Source of the DNA: RGIG6353 sp045535585
Lineage (GTDB): Bacteria; Bacillota; Clostridia; Oscillospirales; SIG627
NCBI GenBank assembly: GCA_045535585.1
Contig: JAZSLY010000192.1
Location: 1-27,489, forward strand
Direction: 5' to 3'
Length of the DNA stretch: 27,489 nt
Position 1 is the first letter of the stretch; the number at the start of each line of letters is the position of its first letter. Positions 21,398 through 27,489 of the stretch are shown one piece after another. A program made the translations under genes and the position numbers. The notes under the pieces are model-generated. The model had not been told where the DNA came from. It did no database searches and worked only from the letters and a program-made list of their open reading frames with translations.

Positions 21398-22369
21398 TCA
21401 GCTTTTCTTGTTTTTTTCTTTGTCAAAGCGGTCGTAAGCCTCGATTATCTTCGTCACGAGAGTATGACGCACCACGTCCTTTGAGGTCAGGTGGTGAATG
21501 GCGATGCCGTCTATGTCGGATACCACCTTCAGCGCCTGCTTCAAGCCCGAATTTCTGGCGTCGGGCAGGTCTATCTGGGTTACGTCGCCCGTTATGACCG
21601 CCTTGGAGTTGAAGCCGAGACGGGTCAAAAACATTTTCATCTGCTCGGGGGTGGTATTCTGCGACTCGTCAAGAATGATAAAGGAGTCGTCAAGCGTTCT
21701 GCCTCGCATATACGCCAGAGGCGCTATTTCTATGGTGCCCTTTTCTAAATGCCTCTGGAAGCTTTCAACGCCTAACATTTCATACATTGCGTCGTAAAGG
21801 GGACGGATATAGGGGTCAATTTTGTTTTGCAAATCTCCCGGTAAGAAGCCTAACTTTTCGCCTGCCTCGATGGCTGGACGGGTGAGAATGATACGGCTGA
21901 CCTCCCTCTGTCTCAAGGCGCTGGTCGCCATTGCTACCGCAAGGTAGGTCTTACCCGTACCTGCAGGGCCTACGCCGAAGGTGATGGTGTTGTGGCGGAT
22001 TGCGTTGACGTAATTCTTCTGTCCCAGAGTTTTCGCCTTTATGGGCTTACCCTTGGGGGTGATGCAGATGCACTCGTCACCGTTACCGAGCTCCGAGAGC
22101 TTGCCCTCGAGGCACATACTTATAGCGTAGTTCACCGCCTGCTCGGTAAGGTCTTCGCATTTTTCGGCAACGCCTGCCAGATGCTTTACAAGGGCAGCTC
22201 CCCGCCTGACGCTCTCGTCGTCTTCTCCTGAAATCTTGATTTCAAGGTCTCTGTTAACGAGAAGAACGCCCAGAGCCTTTTCGATGGCAACGGCGTTGGA
22301 GTCACCTACGCCGAAGAGTCGGGATACCACGTCCGTGCTGTCGCAGAATATTGAAATTTCGTTTGGCAT
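21398..22369 (-). CDS. phoH: PhoH-family ATPase
   Basis: 323 residues. The P-loop GPAGTGKTYLAVAMA at about residue 134 and the Walker B FIILDESQNTT at about 230 define the PhoH-like ATPase fold; ILTRPAIEAGEKLGFLPGDL is also diagnostic. The N-terminal 100 residues form the usual PhoL/YbeZ-type extension. The family is linked to RNA metabolism and commonly sits between yqfD and the ybeY nuclease gene in Firmicutes; ybeY does not follow here. The start codon lies directly after the yqfD stop, with a GGAAGGTG ribosome site inside the yqfD end, so the two are translationally coupled. Cytosolic. Confidence 0.95.
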   Translation of the reverse strand: MPNEISIFCDSTDVVSRLFGVGDSNAVAIEKALGVLLVNRDLEIKISGEDDESVRRGAALVKHLAGVAEKCEDLTEQAVNYAISMCLEGKLSELGNGDECICITPKGKPIKAKTLGQKNYVNAIRHNTITFGVGPAGTGKTYLAVAMATSALRQREVSRIILTRPAIEAGEKLGFLPGDLQNKIDPYIRPLYDAMYEMLGVESFQRHLEKGTIEIAPLAYMRGRTLDDSFIILDESQNTTPEQMKMFLTRLGFNSKAVITGDVTQIDLPDARNSGLKQALKVVSDIDGIAIHHLTSKDVVRHTLVTKIIEAYDRFDKEKNKKS

Positions 22370-23533
22370 TTATTTTGCACCTTCCATTAGTGTATTTACG
22401 TTAATTCTCTTTTTTACGGCTATATTCTCTATTGCCGTCACCTCAACCGTCACCGTCATTTTGCCGTCCGACAGGGAAAAGTCCTCTGTCTTATTTTCTA
22501 TTTCGGCGCCGTCAAAGTTTGCCGAAAGGTAGGCGTCACACTCTTCAAGAAGCATTTCACGCGCCCTCTCTTCATCTATTGTTACCTCCTCCTCGCGATA
22601 ATATAAATGACGCTTTTTTTCAAGGGTCAGGGGGAGGGAAAGGGAGAAAAGCGAGAGGGGTGTGCTTTCCACGACGGTGTCGCATTCACGCCGAGGCGCT
22701 CTTTCAAGGGTGATGGCTTTTCCAAGGAGTCCAAGCCCTACGGAGACGTCCTCGTCGGTATATATTTTTTCGGTTACGGTAAGGGGTTTTGTGAGGGTGA
22801 AGGTTTTGTGAGTCCTTGCGAGTATTCGCCCGTCGGCACTCACAAGCCTTGCGCTTCCCACGCTACTGTCAATAAGACCGCTGACGAGAAGCTGTCCACG
22901 GACTACCGTGTCTCCCACACTCACCATAGACTGCCCGTTGAGAACGAGGGTAGAAAGAACCACGCCGTCGCTGTCGGACACAAGGTTGTAGGGAATATTG
23001 CTTTTGTGGTTTTTTGGCTCTTCCTCCTTTTCAAATACCTCCACGTCCGCCACCATTCCGTGAACGTTTATGGAGAGAAAGGAGAGGGCGTGATTTCGCG
23101 TGAGGGCGTCGTTTTGTATTTCGTTGGTGTCGAAATATCCCTTGCGTGAGCCTTCGCCGAAGCCACATTCCCGAAGGAGAGTGATTATCTCCCCGTCACT
23201 TAATGCTTCATTACCTTCTATTCTAACACTCCAAATGAAAAAAGTCGATAGGTAAATCAAAAAAAGTCCAAAAATACTGCCGAAAATGATACCCGGACGG
23301 CGTTTCAGCGCCAAAACGGGCGCAAAAAGCCCCGTGTGTTCCCATTCTATTTCGTATTCCGACTCCTTCGCCCAGAGGAGAAGCTTCTTTTTTGCAAAGA
23401 CGGAGGAGAAAAAGGTGAGTCCCGTGTCGGTCCTGCGGGGGTGGGAAAAGAGTAGCCCCGAGCGCAGAAGCCTTGTGAGCACCCACCTTGGATTGCTGCA
23501 GGGAATGGTATATTTTACCGAGAGGAGCTTCAT
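22370..23533 (-). CDS. yqfD: Sporulation protein YqfD
   Basis: 387 residues with one TM segment near residues 84-106 (GIIFGSIFGLFLIYLSTFFIW) and the family pattern SVRIEGNEALSDGEIITLLRECG right after it. A cytosolic N-terminal region of about 80 residues precedes the TM, and an extracytoplasmic C-terminal part follows. YqfD is a conserved endospore-former protein expressed in the mother cell; its molecular role is not well defined. It overlaps yqfC by 4 bp (ATGA) and abuts phoH, the standard yqfC-yqfD-phoH order. This is good evidence that the organism, or its recent ancestor, forms spores. Confidence 0.93.
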   Translation of the reverse strand: MKLLSVKYTIPCSNPRWVLTRLLRSGLLFSHPRRTDTGLTFFSSVFAKKKLLLWAKESEYEIEWEHTGLFAPVLALKRRPGIIFGSIFGLFLIYLSTFFIWSVRIEGNEALSDGEIITLLRECGFGEGSRKGYFDTNEIQNDALTRNHALSFLSINVHGMVADVEVFEKEEEPKNHKSNIPYNLVSDSDGVVLSTLVLNGQSMVSVGDTVVRGQLLVSGLIDSSVGSARLVSADGRILARTHKTFTLTKPLTVTEKIYTDEDVSVGLGLLGKAITLERAPRRECDTVVESTPLSLFSLSLPLTLEKKRHLYYREEEVTIDEERAREMLLEECDAYLSANFDGAEIENKTEDFSLSDGKMTVTVEVTAIENIAVKKRINVNTLMEGAK

Positions 23534-23769
23534 TTCTTCTTGCCCTTTTTGAAAAATTCTATCTTCTCCACACTTCCGCTTATCATAATCACCTCGTCTG
23601 ATTTGTATTCAAAGTTAAGCCCTTTCCCCTCTATCGTCATATTGCTACGGGTGAGCTGAAGCTCTATTTTCTCCTCTTCCCAAAGGGTTATTCTGCGCAC
23701 ACCCTCTATCATCACTCCCTCTGCACCGATGAAAATATAGGGCGAAATAAAATCCATTACAAGCTCCAT
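23530..23769 (-). CDS. yqfC: Sporulation protein YqfC (YabP family)
   Basis: 79 residues, all-beta small protein of the YabP/YqfC family; motifs include FIGAEGVMIEGVRRITLWEEEKIEL and a basic end KKGKKK. The start follows AAAGGAGA. YabP-type proteins act in spore coat or mother-cell assembly; the YqfC role is undefined. It is the first gene of the yqfC-yqfD-phoH unit. The 75-bp gap to the divergent ylbJ-like gene holds CATAT elements that could belong to a sporulation sigma promoter, but I cannot assign one with confidence. Confidence 0.9.
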   Translation of the reverse strand: MELVMDFISPYIFIGAEGVMIEGVRRITLWEEEKIELQLTRSNMTIEGKGLNFEYKSDEVIMISGSVEKIEFFKKGKKK

Positions 23770-23844
23770 TGCCGTCTCCTTTCATATTCATATTCAATCA
23801 TATGTGAGGGGGAGGGGAAATATAATTGTAGTGAGGTGTATTTC

Positions 23845-24771
23845 GTGACGGTTTTTTATATACTTATGGCAATTCTGCTTTCCCTTGGGGGAGAGCTTTT
23901 GGGGGAGAGCGTTGCCCTCTCTCTTTTCATTATCAAGAACGTAATTCTTAAAACTCTTTTTCCTATGATGGTGCTGATGCGCCTTATTGCCCGCTCACGC
24001 CCCGTTTTGCGCCTGACGGAAAGGGTGGGAAGGTGGCGTCTGTGGCGGAGAATGGAGCTATCCGACGCCCTTTTACCTACCGTTATTGCAGGAATGCTGA
24101 CGGGCTTTCCCACCTCTGCCACGGATATCGGCAGATTGGCGAGGGAGGGGAAAATCAGTGAGGGGGAGGCGGGGCGTGCCCTTGCCCTCTCTTCTCTGCC
24201 AAGTCCTGCCTTCGTCATACTGGTGGCGTGGGATAACGCAGTTTCGGGTGCTATAAGGTATTTATTCCTGATAGTCTGCGCCGTCGTTTTTTCCTCGCTA
24301 TTTGAGAGCAAAAGGACGGAGGGGAGAGGGGATGTGACCCCCCTGACTCTGCCGAGAGCCATATCCGAGAGCGCGACGGCGGTGGTGGGCATTTCGGGCA
24401 CTATTATCTTTTTCAACGCTCTCACCACCGTCCTTTCACGGCTTTTTCCGCCCTTGACCTTCTTTTTTTCCACCGTCCTTGAAATGACTTCGGGGGTGGC
24501 AGGGGCAGGGGAACATTCCGTCCTGAAGGCACTCTCGGTTGGCTGGTCGGGAGTGAGTGCGTTGACGCAGGTGCGCACTCTTGCGCCCGAGGTGTCCCCC
24601 GTGCCCTATATCGTCACGAGAGCATTTTCGGCTATTGCTTTGTCAATGTTTGAATATTCCCCCATACTTGCCCTGATTTTCCTTATAATAGTTGTAAATA
24701 TTGCAAAAATACACAAAAAATCGCAAAAAACTCTTGTAAAAAAGCGGATTTGGCTTTATAATAAAATTTAA
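23845..24771 (+). CDS. ylbJ: YlbJ-like sporulation membrane protein (nucleoside-recognition/Gate domain)
   Basis: About 308 residues from the GTG at 23845, chosen because GTGAGGTG lies 6 bp before it; a GTG at 23836 overlaps that ribosome site. Many hydrophobic segments indicate an integral membrane protein. The motif GMLTGFPTSATDIGRL and a second half with ISGTIIFFNAL match the Gate-domain plan of YlbJ and SpmA/SpmB. YlbJ is required for spore maturation in Bacillus subtilis. Length is shorter than the usual 400, so the symbol is tentative. Its position divergent from yqfC supports a sporulation role. Confidence 0.75.
   Translation: MTVFYILMAILLSLGGELLGESVALSLFIIKNVILKTLFPMMVLMRLIARSRPVLRLTERVGRWRLWRRMELSDALLPTVIAGMLTGFPTSATDIGRLAREGKISEGEAGRALALSSLPSPAFVILVAWDNAVSGAIRYLFLIVCAVVFSSLFESKRTEGRGDVTPLTLPRAISESATAVVGISGTIIFFNALTTVLSRLFPPLTFFFSTVLEMTSGVAGAGEHSVLKALSVGWSGVSALTQVRTLAPEVSPVPYIVTRAFSAIALSMFEYSPILALIFLIIVVNIAKIHKKSQKTLVKKRIWLYNKI
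24734..24762 (+). promoter_or_regulatory. Sigma-A promoter inside the ylbJ-like gene, for the nfn unit
   Basis: TTGTAA (24734-24739) and a perfect TATAAT (24757-24762) are 17 bp apart within the last codons of the ylbJ-like gene. It would start transcription just before the Cys-rich gene and let vegetative nfnAB expression be independent of the sporulation gene upstream. Confidence 0.75.
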
Positions 24772-24799
24772 CAGTACGGAAAGGAGTATTGGTGTAGCT

Positions 24800-24997
24800 A
24801 TGAAGAAGGATTGTATTGAAAGGGCTTGCGCTTATTGCGAAAAGGGCTGTGCTATGCTTGACGGCGAGAGCACTCTTTGCAAGCTTCGCGGACCTGTGTC
24901 AAGCGCATATAGCTGTCGGCACTTTACCTTTGACCCTTTGAAAATTACAGCCGAGCCGAGAAGGCTGAGACTGAACACCAAGATTGAGACCCTGTAA
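24800..24997 (+). CDS. Small Cys-rich protein, putative zinc/metal binding
   Basis: 65 residues with six cysteines, in the patterns CIERACAYCEKGC and CKLRGPVSSAYSCRHF, which suggests a zinc knuckle or similar metal site. No signal peptide, so cytosolic. The C-terminal third is basic (EPRRLRLNTK). AAAGGAG lies 14 bp upstream of the ATG, farther than usual; no nearer in-frame start exists. The stop is one base before the nfnA start, so the two are coupled. I do not recognise a named family; association with the bifurcating enzyme suggests redox or regulatory function, which is inference only. Confidence 0.75.
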   Translation: MKKDCIERACAYCEKGCAMLDGESTLCKLRGPVSSAYSCRHFTFDPLKITAEPRRLRLNTKIETL

Positions 24998-24998
24998 T

Positions 24999-25838
24999 AT
25001 GTATAAGATAGTCAGAAAAGAAGCTCTTAACAAGAGCGTTATATTGATGGAAATATCCGCTCCCCTTATTGCAAGAAGGATAAAGCCGGGTCAGTTCATC
25101 ATACTTATGGTGCACGAAAAGGGAGAAAGAGTCCCCTTTACCATTGCGGACTATAACGAGAGTGCGGGAACGGTTACCGTTATCTTTCAGATAGTGGGCG
25201 CAACAACAATGAAGCTTGCCGAGCTTAATGAGGGCGACTCAATATGCGAGATGGCAGGACCTCTCGGTAAGCCTACCGAGTTTGGTGAGGTACGTCGTGT
25301 TGCGGTGGTTGGAGGAGGTCTCGGATGCGCTATTGCGTATCCTCAGGCAAAGTACCTCAACTCAAAAGGCGTCAGCGTGGATATCATAGCAGGTTTCAAA
25401 ACCAAGGAGCTGGTTATCCTTGAAAACGAAATGAAAAATGCGTCGGATAACCTTTATATTACCACCGACGACGGTAGCTACGGCACGAAGGGGCTTGTAA
25501 CCGACAAGCTTCGCACGCTTGCTGAAAGTGAGAAATATGACCTTGTAATTGCCATAGGGCCAGTAATAATGATGAAATTCGTTACCCTCACCGCAAAGGA
25601 GCTTTCGCTCCCCATTATCGTCAGCCTTAATCCCATAATGATAGACGGCACGGGAATGTGCGGTTGTTGCAGAGTAAACGTTGGGGGAGAGGTGAAATTC
25701 GCCTGTGTTGACGGCCCTGACTTTGACGGTCATCTGGTGGATTTTGACGCCCTTATAAACAGAAACCGCGCCTACCTTGAGGAAGAAAAGGAAGCCGTGG
25801 AAAAGCACACCTGCCGTATAGGCAGAACCGACAGATAG
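24999..25838 (+). CDS. nfnA: NfnA: NADH-dependent ferredoxin-NADP+ oxidoreductase, small subunit
   Basis: 279 residues, starting at 24999, directly after the preceding stop. It has a ferredoxin reductase FAD domain (KPGQFIILM...RVPFTIADY) and a nucleotide-binding half beginning VAVVGGGLGCAIAYPQAKYL. The C-terminal GTGMCGCCRV plus a later Cys (FACVDGP) provides ligands of the [2Fe-2S] cluster. With NfnB it forms the electron-bifurcating complex that links NADH, NADPH and ferredoxin in anaerobes; the small subunit carries the NAD(H) site. Older annotations call this sulfide dehydrogenase subunit. It is 10 bp from nfnB. Assignment rests on the paired subunits and motifs. Confidence 0.93.
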   Translation: MYKIVRKEALNKSVILMEISAPLIARRIKPGQFIILMVHEKGERVPFTIADYNESAGTVTVIFQIVGATTMKLAELNEGDSICEMAGPLGKPTEFGEVRRVAVVGGGLGCAIAYPQAKYLNSKGVSVDIIAGFKTKELVILENEMKNASDNLYITTDDGSYGTKGLVTDKLRTLAESEKYDLVIAIGPVIMMKFVTLTAKELSLPIIVSLNPIMIDGTGMCGCCRVNVGGEVKFACVDGPDFDGHLVDFDALINRNRAYLEEEKEAVEKHTCRIGRTDR

Positions 25839-25848
25839 GAGGGGCAAT

Positions 25849-27231
25849 ATGGCAAATATGCAAATGGAAAAGACTCCAATGCCTCTTTTGTCCCTTGAAA
25901 AGAGAAGAACCACCTTTGAGGAGGTGGCTCTGGGATATAGCGAGGAGGACGCCGTGCGTGAGGCAGAGCGTTGCCTGAGGTGCAAAAATCCTCTCTGCCG
26001 TGCAGGCTGTCCCGTAGGAATTGACATTCCCGAATTTATCCGTCTTATAGCGGAAAGGAATTTCGAGGGGGCGTATGACGTTATAAACCGTGATAACTGC
26101 CTTTCGGCTATCAGCGGACGCGTGTGTCCGCAGGAGAGACAGTGCGAGGGCAGATGCGTCAGGGGCGTCAAGGGCGAGAGCGTTGCTATCGGACGTCTGG
26201 AGCGCTTCGTTTCCGATTATATGAGGGCGAAGAGGACGCTTGCAAAGACAGACTCGTCGGCAGGACGAGTTGCGGTAATAGGCACGGGCCCTGCAGGACT
26301 TTCCTGCGCAGGAGAGCTTTTAAACCGTGGCTTTGGCGTGACCTTGTTCGAGGCGTTTCACAAGGCAGGCGGTGTTCTCAGCTACGGAATTCCCGAATTC
26401 CATTTGCCCAAGGCAATAGTTGAGGAGACGGTGGACTCTCTTGTAGAGCGCGGTGCAGAGCTGAAAACCAACGTGGTTGTGGGAAGAACGCTGACGGTTG
26501 ACGAGCTTTTCGAGGACGGCTTTGATGCGGTCTTTATCGGCTCGGGCGCAGGACTTCCTATGTTTATGAATATCGAGGGCGAGGAGCTTGTGGGCGTTTT
26601 ATCCGCCAACGAGTATCTTACCCGTACCAATCTTATGAAGGCGTACCTTGACGACTACGACACACCCAAGGTAAAGAGCAAAAGGGTGGCGGTAGTAGGC
26701 GCAGGAAACGTGGCTATGGACGCCGCAAGATGTGCGTTGAGGCTTGGCGCTGAGGAAGTGAGCATCGTATACCGACGGGGTGCGGAGGAAATTCCTGCCC
26801 GTGCGGAAGAGGTGGAGCACGCAAAGGAGGAGGGAGTTATTTTCCGACTTCTTACCTCACCCGAAAAGATTATCGGGGACGAAAAGGGCAGAGTGAAGAG
26901 TATGCTCTGTTATAGAACGGAGCTTGGTGAGCCCGACGCATCGGGCAGACGCCGTCCCGAGAGGGTGGCTGGCTCTGAATTCGAGTTAGAGGTGGACACG
27001 GTCATTATGGCTCTCGGTACTACTCCAAACCCTCTTATACGAAATACTACCCCGGGTCTTGATGCCAACAAAAAGGGCTGTCTTGTGACAAGCGACGGCA
27101 TCACCACCACGAGAGAGGGTGTTTTCGCAGGAGGCGACGCCGTGACCGGCGCGGCAACAGTTATACTTGCTATGGGCGCAGGTAAGGATGCGGCGGTGAA
27201 AATAGAGGAATACATCAAAAACAAAAAGTAA
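25849..27231 (+). CDS. nfnB: NfnB: NADH-dependent ferredoxin-NADP+ oxidoreductase, large subunit
   Basis: 460 residues. Two [4Fe-4S] motifs lie in the N-terminal region (CLRCKNPLCRAGCPVG near 42-57 and GRVCPQERQCEGRC near 90-103). The FAD dinucleotide fold is VIGTGPAGLSCAGELLNRG (about 143) and the NADPH fold is VVGAGNVAMDAARCALRLG (about 283). This layout is shared with GltD, but the adjacency of nfnA and the lack of a GltB gene favour NfnB. The complex makes NADPH from NADH and reduced ferredoxin in clostridial metabolism. RBS AGGAGG. A strong terminator follows. Confidence 0.92.
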   Translation: MANMQMEKTPMPLLSLEKRRTTFEEVALGYSEEDAVREAERCLRCKNPLCRAGCPVGIDIPEFIRLIAERNFEGAYDVINRDNCLSAISGRVCPQERQCEGRCVRGVKGESVAIGRLERFVSDYMRAKRTLAKTDSSAGRVAVIGTGPAGLSCAGELLNRGFGVTLFEAFHKAGGVLSYGIPEFHLPKAIVEETVDSLVERGAELKTNVVVGRTLTVDELFEDGFDAVFIGSGAGLPMFMNIEGEELVGVLSANEYLTRTNLMKAYLDDYDTPKVKSKRVAVVGAGNVAMDAARCALRLGAEEVSIVYRRGAEEIPARAEEVEHAKEEGVIFRLLTSPEKIIGDEKGRVKSMLCYRTELGEPDASGRRRPERVAGSEFELEVDTVIMALGTTPNPLIRNTTPGLDANKKGCLVTSDGITTTREGVFAGGDAVTGAATVILAMGAGKDAAVKIEEYIKNKK

Positions 27232-27243
27232 GGCAAAGAAAAC

Positions 27244-27285
27244 AAGGGCTGTAAACCATTTGGTTTACAGCCCTTTGACGTTTTT
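27244..27285 (+). terminator. Intrinsic terminator after nfnB
   Basis: A perfect 14-bp stem (27244-27257 with 27262-27275) has an ATTT loop and a T5 tract a few bases later (27281-27285). It ends the nfn unit and lies only 13 bp from the stop of the convergent permease gene, which it may also serve. Confidence 0.88.
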
Positions 27286-27297
27286 AATATCTCTTTA

Positions 27298-27489
27298 TTA
27301 TTCTTTGTCTTTCTTCTCCGAAGGAGCAAGAAGGAGATTTGCAAGAATGCCGAGGATGAGAGCGCAGGCAACAGCGGTGATAGTAACCTGACCGAAGTTG
27401 AGGGTAAGTCCGCCTACACCTGCAATGAGGATTGTAGAAACAACAAGGAGATTTCTGTTCTTTTCAAGGTCAACCTTCTGAATCATCTT
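27298..27489 (-). CDS. NCS2 uracil/xanthine permease, C-terminal end (partial)
   Basis: Only the last 63 codons are in the window; the gene continues beyond 27489. The fragment has two hydrophobic segments and reads RNLLVVSTILIAGVGG and FGQVTITAVACALILGI, ending in a charged tail SEKKDKE, consistent with the final membrane helices of UraA/PyrP-type uracil-proton symporters. Xanthine permeases of the same family cannot be excluded from so little. No start or promoter is visible. Confidence 0.7.
   Translation of the reverse strand, partial: KMIQKVDLEKNRNLLVVSTILIAGVGGLTLNFGQVTITAVACALILGILANLLLAPSEKKDKE

Noticed and set aside
25849..27231. Glutamate synthase small subunit GltD, given nearby glnA
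   Set aside because: No GltB gene is present and an NfnA-type flavoprotein gene precedes it by 10 bp, which is the NfnAB arrangement.

Overview
The window looks like chromosomal DNA of an anaerobic, spore-forming Clostridia-type Firmicute, probably a gut or rumen lineage. The grounds are the sporulation genes yqfC, yqfD and a ylbJ-like gene, an electron-bifurcating NfnAB pair, class B sortase, SLH and BspA-type leucine-rich surface proteins, SipW-type signal peptidases, strong AGGAGG ribosome binding sites and sigma-A style promoters. The genus cannot be fixed from the sequence.

Layout. 1-1620: a lone barstar-family gene, an array of tiny hairpins, an intact tRNA-Ser(UGA) and several decayed tRNA-Ser pieces. 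1627-3054: a tyrosine recombinase gene and, directly after it, a segment of about 0.3 kb bounded by a perfect 26-bp inverted repeat, with a third copy of the recombination core beside the right end. The segment holds a sigma-A-like promoter that now points left, away from the following operon, into a terminator just outside the repeat. 3055-15680: one long rightward gene set, made of a TetR regulator, two SipW-type signal peptidases, six proteins with SipW-type N-termini (TasA/CalY/camelysin superfamily), a sortable MucBP-like wall protein, and a small zinc-ribbon protein. One of the six carries LysM; others carry leucine-rich and beta-helix domains. A clear terminator follows, then a class B sortase. 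16529-16815: a second hairpin array. 16816-27489: a BspA-LRR/SLH gene and a BspA-LRR lipoprotein gene (minus), glnA with a damaged 3' end (minus), yqfC-yqfD-phoH (minus), ylbJ-like (plus), a small Cys-rich gene with nfnA-nfnB (plus), and the end of an NCS2 uracil/xanthine-type permease (minus).

How it fits together. The best candidate for a new system is a phase-variable SipW/TasA-type surface-fibre locus. My reading is that the recombinase flips the promoter segment. In the orientation shown, the surface operon is OFF apart from any weak basal transcription; inverted, the promoter would read through tetR into the signal peptidases and fibre-like substrates. Three long substrates share one N-terminal chassis with near-identical signal-peptide DNA but carry different passenger domains, as expected of a modular display scaffold. 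Three structured RNA elements of the same three-hairpin design, with compensatory changes, precede three of the substrate genes and may set their relative expression. LysM and sortase signals would hold the structure on the wall.

All functional statements are inferred from sequence patterns. No searches or folding programs were run.
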